From Hydrogenovibrio marinus (lineage in GTDB: Bacteria > Pseudomonadota > Gammaproteobacteria > Thiomicrospirales > Thiomicrospiraceae): DNA of 64,000 bases. Each line of letters opens with the position of its first letter. The first letter of the stretch is position 1. Both the position numbers and the translations under genes were made by a program. This document shows positions 46,666 through 53,951 of the stretch, in pieces. Location of the stretch: the NCBI RefSeq assembly GCF_013340845.1, contig NZ_AP020335.1, forward strand, positions 248,001-312,000, in the 5' to 3' direction. The notes beneath the pieces were generated by a model. It was not told the DNA's origin and did no database searches. It saw only the letters and a list, made by a program, of their open reading frames with translations.

Positions 46666-47733
46666 CTATTCAGCCGCTTGCTGCGCTTCTAAATCCAGTT
46701 CAGTTTTAACCTGATTACGACCTTGTTCTTTGGCAAGGTAGAGTGCGTCATCTGCACGTTTGATGAATTCGTCTACTGTCTCTTCCAAACCTTTGTAAGT
46801 CGCGATCCCGAAAGAGGCAGTGATTAACCCTAGCTCTTTGGTGGAATCTTTACGTTTCAATTTTGCGGTTTCTATGTTGTGACGAATCGACTCTGCGCGT
46901 TCCATAGCAGACTCAAGGTCTGAATCCGACAGAATAACGGCGAACTCTTCCCCGCCGTAGCGGCAGATGGTTTCATTTTCCAGTTTGCTTTTCTTCATGG
47001 TGTTGGCGAAATAACGCAACACGCTGTCACCTACCAAGTGCCCGAAGTTGTCATTGAAACGTTTGAAATGATCGATGTCGGTCATGATTAATACTAAACT
47101 TTCAGGGTTACCGCTCGCTTGAGCGGAGTCCATCATTTCCGCCATGGCAATATTGAAGGCTTTGCGGTTACCTACTTCAGTCAGCTCGTCCAGCATCACT
47201 TGCGCACGTGCTTCAATCAACTGTTTGCGTAAGCGTGTGATTTCCTCATTGCTGGACATCAATTCTTTTTGTAAATCCGCGCTCGATTCCTGCATTGAGG
47301 TGACAGTGCTTTGAACGGTATGAGTCAGCTCTTTCAGGGTAGCGGCATCAATGTTCGGATCATTGAGTGAGGTGGCGAATTTATCGAGTTCTTCCGATTG
47401 CTGGGCGAGCTTGTCGCTCCAGATGTTCATTTTCTTGATGACAAGGCTGATTAAGCGTTTGAGGGCTTTGTCGAATTCGTTGTCGGCAGAGTCGTCGTCA
47501 TCTGCGAAATATTCGTCATAAAGGCGACGACCGAGGCGGTCATTATAACCAAAAGGGTCACTCAGGATTTTATCCATCTCCTGACGGAATTTCGGATTAT
47601 CCCCTTTGTAATATTCGTACCAGATAAAATAATTCAACGGCGTTGGGTTAATCGACTGTTCTTCAAAAATATCGATTAACTGCCCAAAGATACGAATCGA
47701 TTTTTCAGGTGCGTCGTTAATATCAAGTAACAT
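46666..47733 (-). CDS. cytoplasmic GGDEF diguanylate cyclase
   Basis: 355 residues, no membrane segment. An N-terminal helical domain (IFGQLIDIFEEQSINPTPLNYFIWYEYYKGDNP) of unknown ligand, a long coiled-coil with LMSSNEEITRLRKQLIEARAQ, then GGDEF with the active motif CRYGGEEFAVIL. It should make c-di-GMP. The architecture resembles cyclases whose helical N-terminus controls dimerisation. It is convergent with the SPOR gene and divergent from ubiK. Confidence 0.9.
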   Translation of the reverse strand: MLLDINDAPEKSIRIFGQLIDIFEEQSINPTPLNYFIWYEYYKGDNPKFRQEMDKILSDPFGYNDRLGRRLYDEYFADDDDSADNEFDKALKRLISLVIKKMNIWSDKLAQQSEELDKFATSLNDPNIDAATLKELTHTVQSTVTSMQESSADLQKELMSSNEEITRLRKQLIEARAQVMLDELTEVGNRKAFNIAMAEMMDSAQASGNPESLVLIMTDIDHFKRFNDNFGHLVGDSVLRYFANTMKKSKLENETICRYGGEEFAVILSDSDLESAMERAESIRHNIETAKLKRKDSTKELGLITASFGIATYKGLEETVDEFIKRADDALYLAKEQGRNQVKTELDLEAQQAAE

Positions 47734-47945
47734 GATGTGCCTTAGATTACGAATAATATTTATGTTTCTATTTTACACAAAACGCTTTGTATAGAAACAG
47801 ATTTGAGCGCTTTTGCGTAAGGGACGATTGGTCAAGGTGTTGGCCGATTCTAATGGTATTAGAGGAAAAATTCGAGTATAGTTTCTAGCTTAGTTTCTAT
47901 GTCGTGACATTCTGCTCACGGCGTCATCCTCAATTTGGAGACACT

Positions 47946-48188
47946 ATGCTGGATTCGAAACAAATTGCATCTTTGGTGGAAACCGTCTCAAAAGTGTTGC
48001 CACAGGGATTTGGTGAATTGCCGGAACAGGCTCAGAAAAATTTCAAGGCAAGTTTGAGCCGTGCTTTTGAAAAAATGGATTTGGTTTCAAGAGAAGAATT
48101 TGATATCCAAACTGCCGTGTTAGCCAAGACCCGACAAAAGCTCGAAGCTTTGGAAGCAAAGGTCGACGCACTCGAAAATAACGAGTAA
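47946..48188 (+). CDS. ubiK: ubiquinone biosynthesis accessory factor UbiK (YqiC/BMFP)
   Basis: 80 residues, cytoplasmic: an amphipathic helix (ASLVETVSKVLPQGF) and a C-terminal coiled-coil (LAKTRQKLEALEAKVDALE), the known BMFP/YqiC layout. UbiK is a lipid-associated helper of the aerobic ubiquinone pathway. GGAG at the right distance before ATG 47946 sets the start; a longer frame from 47904 has unlikely residues. It lies nine bases before comM. Confidence 0.9.
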   Translation: MLDSKQIASLVETVSKVLPQGFGELPEQAQKNFKASLSRAFEKMDLVSREEFDIQTAVLAKTRQKLEALEAKVDALENNE

Positions 48189-48197
48189 ACACGGGTT

Positions 48198-49730
48198 GTG
48201 TTAACGCAGTATGCCACACTGGAAACCCGCGCTCTTTCCGGTATGGAAGCGCCTGTGGTACAAGTTGAAGTACATGTTACCAACGGCTTGCCGCAGTTGT
48301 CTTTGGTTGGTCTTCCCGAAGCTGCCGTTAAAGAAAGTAAAGACCGTGTCCGCTCTGCACTGTTGAGTAGCGGTTTTCAACTCCCTCCTAAACGTATTAC
48401 CGTCAACCTGGCGCCTGCTGATGTGCCCAAGCAGGGAAGTCGTTATGACTTACCAATTGCAACCGGCATTTTATTGGCATCAGGCCAACTCAATACGCAA
48501 TTGGATTTATCCAAATTAGAACTTATTGGAGAGCTAGGGCTGAACGGTGAAATCCGTCGCGTTGACGGCATTTTGTCAGCCGTACTTCAAGCCAAGCAAG
48601 CTGGAAAAACGTTAATCATTCCTCAGGACAATCTTGAAGAGGCTGCTGTAATAGAAGGCGCGGAGATTTTAGCCGCCAGTCATTTATTGGAAGTCAGTGC
48701 ATTTTTGACAGCATCCGGCGATCTCCATTTGCCACAAGAGATGGCATCCTCTGACGAGAGTGATTGGAACTATCATGAAGATCTCGCAGATATTCAAGGG
48801 CAATTTCAAGCTAAACGTGTGCTGGAACTCTGTGCTGCTGGTGGTCATTCGCTGTTGATGGTTGGGCCGCCGGGCTCCGGTAAAAGTATGTTGGCGTCCC
48901 GATTGATTACGCTCCTGCCGGATTTAACACAACAGCAGGCGATAGAAGTTGCGGTAGTTCGTTCTCTGGCAGGCAAGCCTGTAAATGGTAAAGATTTTTT
49001 CAAACGCATGTTGGTTCATCCTCACCATACGGCAACGGCACCATCCATGGTGGGGGGCGGTTCAGGGGCGACTGCAAAACCGGGAGCTTTATCATTGGCG
49101 CACCACTCGGTGTTGTTTTTGGATGAGCTGACGGAATTCAATCGTAATGTGCTTGAAGCTTTGAGAGAGCCATTGGAAACCAAACGCGTTGAAATCTCGC
49201 GAGTTAACCAGCAGGTGTCTTATCCAGCGGATGTTCAGCTCGTGTGTGCGACAAACCCTAGTCCATCAGGATTTTTCAGTGATGACCCCCTGGGACGTTG
49301 TACTGATACCCCCGAGCAAATTAACCGATATCTAAAGAAGATTTCCGGGCCTTTGCTGGATCGTATTGACTGCCACCTGGAAGTGTCGCCAGTCGAGTTT
49401 CAACATCTGAGTCAAACGGCTGAAAAGTCCGGGGAAACCTCGGCAGAAGTTAAAAGTCGAGTCGTTGAGTGTCAGCAAAGGCAACTGAACCGCCAAGGCA
49501 AACTTAATGCAAAACTGACGCCTCAGGAGTTGAATGAACTGTTTCAGCCCGATAGCACGTCTTTGGCATTGCTGGAGAAGTCGGTGAATCAACTTGGTAT
49601 GTCAGCCAGAAGTTATCATAAAGTGCTGCGTGTGGCTTTGTCTTTAGCCGATATGGCAAAGGATGATATTGTCAGTATCAAGCATATTGCGGAAGCCTTA
49701 TCGTACCGTAAACTGGATAAACTGTCATGA
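48198..49730 (+). CDS. comM: ComM/YifB, Mg-chelatase-like AAA+ helicase of transformation
   Basis: 510 residues from a GTG start. N-terminal LonC-like domain (VVQVEVHVTNGLPQLSLVGL, AVKESKDRVRSALL), AAA+ core with Walker A GPPGSGKSM and Walker B VLFLDELTEF, a cysteine-containing insert (VCATNPSPSGFFSDDPLGRC) and a C-terminal Mg_chelatase_C domain. ComM drives branch migration to extend donor DNA integration in natural transformation. Close to ubiK and upstream of a UrmA-like permease on the same strand. Confidence 0.94.
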   Translation: MLTQYATLETRALSGMEAPVVQVEVHVTNGLPQLSLVGLPEAAVKESKDRVRSALLSSGFQLPPKRITVNLAPADVPKQGSRYDLPIATGILLASGQLNTQLDLSKLELIGELGLNGEIRRVDGILSAVLQAKQAGKTLIIPQDNLEEAAVIEGAEILAASHLLEVSAFLTASGDLHLPQEMASSDESDWNYHEDLADIQGQFQAKRVLELCAAGGHSLLMVGPPGSGKSMLASRLITLLPDLTQQQAIEVAVVRSLAGKPVNGKDFFKRMLVHPHHTATAPSMVGGGSGATAKPGALSLAHHSVLFLDELTEFNRNVLEALREPLETKRVEISRVNQQVSYPADVQLVCATNPSPSGFFSDDPLGRCTDTPEQINRYLKKISGPLLDRIDCHLEVSPVEFQHLSQTAEKSGETSAEVKSRVVECQQRQLNRQGKLNAKLTPQELNELFQPDSTSLALLEKSVNQLGMSARSYHKVLRVALSLADMAKDDIVSIKHIAEALSYRKLDKLS

Positions 49731-49744
49731 AGGGGGAATAGCTG

Positions 49745-50437
49745 ATGCACGAGTCTTTGCTGTTCACCGCATTGATGGTTGGCTTCCTTGGCGGTGTGCA
49801 TTGTTTGGGGATGTGTAGTGGTGTTGTCGGCACTTTATCTTTTAATCTTCGTCCCGAGGTGCAATTGAGCCTGTGGCGAATGTTTCCGTATCAGCTCGCC
49901 TATAATTTAGGGCGGGTGACGAGTTATGCGCTAATCGGTGCTTTGTTTGGTTGGTTAGGACATACGGTAACTTCTTTAGCGACTTTCTTGCCGGCACAGC
50001 AAGCATTGCAGATTTTTGCTGGTGCATTCATGCTCGCGTTGGGCTTATATGTTGCGGGCATCTGGAATGGCGTGGTGGTGGTTGAAAAGCTCGGGACTTT
50101 CATTTGGAAGCGTCTTCAGCCAGTGGTTTCCAAAATGACTTCGGTGCGAACGATTCCTCAGGCTTGGCTATATGGCATGATTTGGGGCTGGTTGCCATGT
50201 GGTTTGGTTTATAGCATGGTGATTATGGCGATTTCGGCTGGGGGTGCGCTACAAGGTGCCGCTGTCATGATTGCATTTGGGTTGGGAACGATGCCAAATC
50301 TGCTATTGATGGGGTCTTTTGCATTTTTCTTCACACGCTTGTCGCGTAATCAGCGAGTGAGACGTGCGGCAGGTTTTCTAATTATGCTGATGGGGGCGTG
50401 GCAAATCTGGTTGGCAGTGTCAGTACACGTTTCATAA
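49745..50437 (+). CDS. TauE/SafE-DsbD-like permease (UrmA/UreH family)
   Basis: 230 residues, six membrane helices. The paired cysteine motifs GGVHCLGMCSG near the start and GWLPCGLVYS in the middle are those of the DsbD-like sulfite exporter/UreH family, often linked to copper delivery or cbb3 oxidase maturation. Whether it moves electrons or metals cannot be told. It follows comM by 14 bases. The inverted pair of dispersed repeats lies directly downstream. Confidence 0.85.
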   Translation: MHESLLFTALMVGFLGGVHCLGMCSGVVGTLSFNLRPEVQLSLWRMFPYQLAYNLGRVTSYALIGALFGWLGHTVTSLATFLPAQQALQIFAGAFMLALGLYVAGIWNGVVVVEKLGTFIWKRLQPVVSKMTSVRTIPQAWLYGMIWGWLPCGLVYSMVIMAISAGGALQGAAVMIAFGLGTMPNLLLMGSFAFFFTRLSRNQRVRRAAGFLIMLMGAWQIWLAVSVHVS

Positions 50438-50462
50438 CTGAAATCACATGGCGTACTAAGAA

Positions 50463-50481
50463 ACCCAACCTGGTAGATTTT
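50463..50481 (-). repeat. dispersed 19-bp repeat, copy 8 (left arm of inverted pair, 17/19)
   Basis: On the minus strand AAAATCTACCAGGTTGGGT, two changes from consensus. It faces copy 9 and forms the left arm of a long stem. Confidence 0.75.
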
Positions 50482-50521
50482 GATTAAATGAAGCGCTCGC
50501 CGCCCGAAAGGGTAAGGCGAG

Positions 50522-50540
50522 AAAATCTGCCAGGTTGGGG
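50522..50540 (+). repeat. dispersed 19-bp repeat, copy 9 (exact, right arm of inverted pair)
   Basis: Exact consensus followed by more G residues, directly downstream of the tolC stop on the opposite strand. Confidence 0.8.
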
Positions 50541-50548
50541 GGGAAGGA

Positions 50549-51892
50549 TTATTCGTTATCGTATTGCTTTTCAGCATCAACAAAGCTGTATTGAATGGAT
50601 AAGACATTCAGCAACTCACCTGTCGCCGCCAAAATGCGATATTTGGCAATCAGTTCATCCGCTTCATTGTTAATCAAAGTACGCAGGGCACTGGTATATT
50701 CGTTTTCCGTGTTCAGTAAATCCAGTAGTGATCTGCGCCCCAAGTTGAACTGCTTGCGGTAACCGACCAATGTCTCATGCGTTAGCTTGATGTGTTTGTT
50801 GATATAAGGGATTTGATCGCCGATGTATTGGTAGGCGTTCCAAGCATACCTCAGGTTTTCAATCACCTGACGACGACTGTTGTTGCGCACTTCTGTTGCT
50901 TGCATGTATTCCGATGAGGTTCTCTTAACTTCCGACGAGTCGCGCCCCCCGTTGTACAGGTTATATTTCAAACGCAACATCGCTTGCATATAGTCGTTTT
51001 CGCCCTTGATGCCGGAAAGGTTGTTGTTAAACGTCTTTTCCACTTCAAGGTTGATGGTTGGATAGTAGTTCTTATCACTGGCGTCATATTGTGCTCGGGC
51101 CGCAGCGACATCCGCATTTGCAGACTCTAGAGTCGGATGGTTTTGCATGGCGATTTTGGTTGCAGCATCCAAGGACTGAGGCAGAGTGTATTTGAATTTT
51201 GGTTTGATTAGCGAGTTGTCCGGCTGACGACCCAAAATGCGTTGAAACTTTGCCAAAGCATCATAGTAATTGTTTTGTTCTGATCCGAGGTTGGATTGTG
51301 CCAAGGCAAGACGCGCTTCTGCTTGGTCAACCTCAACTTGGTTACCAATCCCTGCTTGGTTACGCTTCAGGATTTGATCATGAATTTTAAGGTGAGTGTC
51401 CAAGCTGTCTTTCGCTAGCTTCAACAGTTCTTTTTCTTTTAGCAGGTTGATATAGGCAGTTGCCATATCCAATGCGACCGTGTTTGCAGCGGCTTGAGCT
51501 TTGTAAGCGGCAGAATCTTGACGGTATTTTTGACGTCTGACTTCTTCTTGTGTCGCAAAGCCTTGAAACAGGTTTTGTGTCAGTTTGATGGAACCTTCCT
51601 GACGTTCAAGTCCGTTGCCTTGGTTGTCGATGCCACCTGAATAGCCTTGTTTGACTTCTTCATAACCTATCCCGGCACTGAGGTCTATGCTAGGGTAGTA
51701 ACCACCTTCTGCAGAACGAACCTGTGCTTGAGTGGCGCGGAAGGCTTTGACTTCTTTACGGAATTCGGGATTGTGGACGATGGCATCTTCAATCGCCTCT
51801 TTTAGGGTCAGTGCATGTGCAGATGGACTCGTGAGTAGACCAGCTGATAACAAGCCAAGATGTAAATAGATAAGTGCGTTTTGGAATCTCAT
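50549..51892 (-). CDS. TolC-family outer-membrane channel of a type I secretion system (LapE-like)
   Basis: 447 residues. Signal peptide (IYLHLGLLSAGLLTSPSAHA) then the OEP repeats: LTLKEAIEDAIVHNPEFR, GIGNQVEVDQAEARLALAQSNL and QFNLGRRSLLDLLNTENEYTSALRTLINNE. It forms the outer-membrane tunnel for the LapB/LapC exporter. It is the last gene of the leftward Lap module, nine bases after the LuxR-type regulator gene, and ends close to the repeat-pair stem-loop. Confidence 0.93.
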   Translation of the reverse strand: MRFQNALIYLHLGLLSAGLLTSPSAHALTLKEAIEDAIVHNPEFRKEVKAFRATQAQVRSAEGGYYPSIDLSAGIGYEEVKQGYSGGIDNQGNGLERQEGSIKLTQNLFQGFATQEEVRRQKYRQDSAAYKAQAAANTVALDMATAYINLLKEKELLKLAKDSLDTHLKIHDQILKRNQAGIGNQVEVDQAEARLALAQSNLGSEQNNYYDALAKFQRILGRQPDNSLIKPKFKYTLPQSLDAATKIAMQNHPTLESANADVAAARAQYDASDKNYYPTINLEVEKTFNNNLSGIKGENDYMQAMLRLKYNLYNGGRDSSEVKRTSSEYMQATEVRNNSRRQVIENLRYAWNAYQYIGDQIPYINKHIKLTHETLVGYRKQFNLGRRSLLDLLNTENEYTSALRTLINNEADELIAKYRILAATGELLNVLSIQYSFVDAEKQYDNE

Positions 51893-51901
51893 GGATTGTT
51901 T

Positions 51902-52507
51902 CTAATTTTCATCCTGCCAGTTTTGTATGCACAGTACCAGCGCCAATCGATCCTTGACGGAAAACTTCTCCAATAAATGGCTGATGTGTGCTTTGACAGT
52001 GCGTTCACTAATATGCATTGACTCTGCAATTTCCATATTGCTTAAGCCTAGCATGACCAATTTCAATGTTTCTTCTTCACGTTCTGTCACTTGTTTTTTC
52101 CAGCTTTCAGAACGCTTTGGTTGACTGGTAGCTTGCGTGATAAGCGCTTGCATTACACTCTGCCCCAACCAAATGCTACCGGATTGAACTGCGTCAATTG
52201 CTTGACGGATTCGTTCTTCATTTGCGTATAGATTAAGATAACCCTTAACACCTAGCGCGAACCATGCCAATGCCTCTTCCGATGTAGGAAGGTTGGAGAG
52301 TAGAATAATTGGATATTCTTTTTCAATCAAGGACTCTATTTGTGCTTGCTGCATGCGCTCATTCAATGCCACTAATAGCATGACTTCGGTCGGCAAATAA
52401 CTTAACACTTCTTCCAAATCAAAGACAACTTCACAGTCACGGCTTGCTGCAATGGATGCGTTGTTGACGATATTTTCGTCAGTCGTATATAGCAGTAAGT
52501 GCGTCAT
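51902..52507 (-). CDS. LuxR/NarL-type regulator with pseudo-receiver domain
   Basis: 201 residues. The C-terminal HTH is canonical: TEREEETLKLVMLGLSNMEI and ISERTVKAHISHLLEKFSVKDRL. The N-terminal half has the receiver fold pattern, but the phospho-acceptor position reads VMLLVALNERM (no Asp) and the switch lysine position reads GYLNL. It is probably not controlled by phosphorylation. It stands inside the Lap module, after a 103-base gap from lapC and nine bases before tolC. Regulation of the module or its adhesin is inference. Similar LuxR genes occur in other Lap loci. Confidence 0.85.
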   Translation of the reverse strand: MTHLLLYTTDENIVNNASIAASRDCEVVFDLEEVLSYLPTEVMLLVALNERMQQAQIESLIEKEYPIILLSNLPTSEEALAWFALGVKGYLNLYANEERIRQAIDAVQSGSIWLGQSVMQALITQATSQPKRSESWKKQVTEREEETLKLVMLGLSNMEIAESMHISERTVKAHISHLLEKFSVKDRLALVLCIQNWQDEN

Positions 52508-52610
52508 GTCTCTATTACTTTGACTCTAATCTACGGGTTAAGTATTTTTACTATCATTTGACTAAATGCGCCTATTGTACCGATTTTTTTTATCCGTATA
52601 TTAAAAAAAC

Positions 52611-53951
52611 TTAAGATTCACGTAAAGCCAGATCTTTAGCTTTGATGATCGGTTTAATCAAGTAGTCCATAATAGTTTGTTTTCCAACTACAACGTCCAC
52701 CGTTGCCTGCATGCCTGGCAACAAATAGAGCGGACTTTTGTCCGTTCCCAAATGGTTTTTGTTGGTTTTAATGCGGGCGATGTAAAAGCTGTTACCTTTA
52801 TCATCGACGATAGTGTCCGCAGAAATATTTTCAACAGTCCCTTCCAAGCCGCCATAAATTGCAAAGTCATAGGCGGTAAATTTAATTTTCGCTTTCAGGC
52901 CTGGGTAAACAAATCCGATATCTGAAGGCAGTATTTTGGTTTCCAGCACCAATGAAGCATCGTTTGGTACAATCTTGATAATATCACTACCCGGTTTGAC
53001 GACCTCACCGATGGTTGAAACCATCAACTGGTTGATCACACCATTAACCGGTGAGCGGATATTGGTACGACGCACCTTGTCCTCAATGGCGGTTTGCGAG
53101 TTTTCAATCTGCTCAAGTTTGGCCAAAACCTCATTCAGTTTTTCCTGCGCTTTGTTTTGGAAGTCCTGCTTAGCTTCTTTTTGTTTTGATTCCGCTTCTT
53201 TTACTGCCGATTGTAGTTTTGGAATGGAAATTTGAGTTGATTGCAGTTTAGTGTAAGCATCGTTGGCATCGCGTCTGGTTTTCAATAAATCCACTTGCGA
53301 AGCAATACCTTCTCGAACCAAAGGCTCCATGATTTTGATTTCTTTTTCCAGAAGTTCGTAGGATTTTTTAAGCTGTGTAGCTTGGTTTTGCGCTTCTTCT
53401 AATTCAGAGCGGTGTTGCACTATCTGCTGCTCAAGAATGTGTATATTGGTTTCAAGTTGGTTTAGCTGGTTCTGGTAGAGCGTTTTCTCCCGGTCAAACA
53501 TTCTGACTACGCTAGGGTCGTCAGAAGGGTATTTTTCAATGAATGGTCGGTCAAATGCCTCGGCTTTCAAACGCTCAGATTGTGCCTGAAGATCATATTT
53601 TTGTGTTTCCGCTTCACCAAAGCTACTGGCGTACTGGGTGTTGTCTAGTTTAAGAAGGGTTTCGCCTTTACGAACCTTGTCACCGGTTTTTACGAAAATA
53701 TTGGAGACGATACCGCCTTCCAGGTTCTGTACAACCTGAATTTGGCTGGAAGGTACAACCTTGCCTTCCCCTCTCACGATTTTGTCTAGTGTTGTTAAAC
53801 TTGCCCAAACGATCAAAAAGACAATCACCAGAAAGATCAACCACACCAAAACTTGGGATTTGATGGTTGGTTTTTCCAGTGCAGCTTGGCTCAAGCTGGA
53901 CATGAACTCCAAATCGGATTCAGATACGTCAGGTTGCTTTGTTATCTTCAT
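52611..53951 (-). CDS. HlyD-family membrane fusion protein of type I secretion (LapC-like)
   Basis: 446 residues. One N-terminal membrane helix (VLVWLIFLVIVFLIVWASL), a lipoyl/barrel-sandwich part (EGKVVPSSQIQVVQNLEGGI), a long coiled-coil hairpin, and the HlyD C-terminal barrel with RSPVNGVINQLMVSTIGEVV. It bridges LapB and TolC in the periplasm. Its ATG overlaps the lapB stop by four bases, so their products are made together. Confidence 0.93.
   Translation of the reverse strand: MKITKQPDVSESDLEFMSSLSQAALEKPTIKSQVLVWLIFLVIVFLIVWASLTTLDKIVRGEGKVVPSSQIQVVQNLEGGIVSNIFVKTGDKVRKGETLLKLDNTQYASSFGEAETQKYDLQAQSERLKAEAFDRPFIEKYPSDDPSVVRMFDREKTLYQNQLNQLETNIHILEQQIVQHRSELEEAQNQATQLKKSYELLEKEIKIMEPLVREGIASQVDLLKTRRDANDAYTKLQSTQISIPKLQSAVKEAESKQKEAKQDFQNKAQEKLNEVLAKLEQIENSQTAIEDKVRRTNIRSPVNGVINQLMVSTIGEVVKPGSDIIKIVPNDASLVLETKILPSDIGFVYPGLKAKIKFTAYDFAIYGGLEGTVENISADTIVDDKGNSFYIARIKTNKNHLGTDKSPLYLLPGMQATVDVVVGKQTIMDYLIKPIIKAKDLALRES

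Larger units (their letters stand above)
50463..50541. terminator. stem-loop made of two opposed repeat copies
   Basis: The two repeats pair over 17 bases (one G-T wobble), from CCCAACCTGG to CCAGGTTGGG. Inside is a second stem CTCGCC / GGCGAG with an inner CCC / GGG. It lies between the convergent UrmA-like and tolC genes, where a bidirectional terminator is expected. There is no clean T-run at either foot, so it may act differently from a textbook terminator. Confidence 0.6.

Noticed and set aside
48411-48423. TCAACCTGGCGCC in comM, resembling the dispersed repeat
   Set aside because: Only part of the core matches, and it encodes the conserved NLAPAD motif of ComM, so chance is enough.
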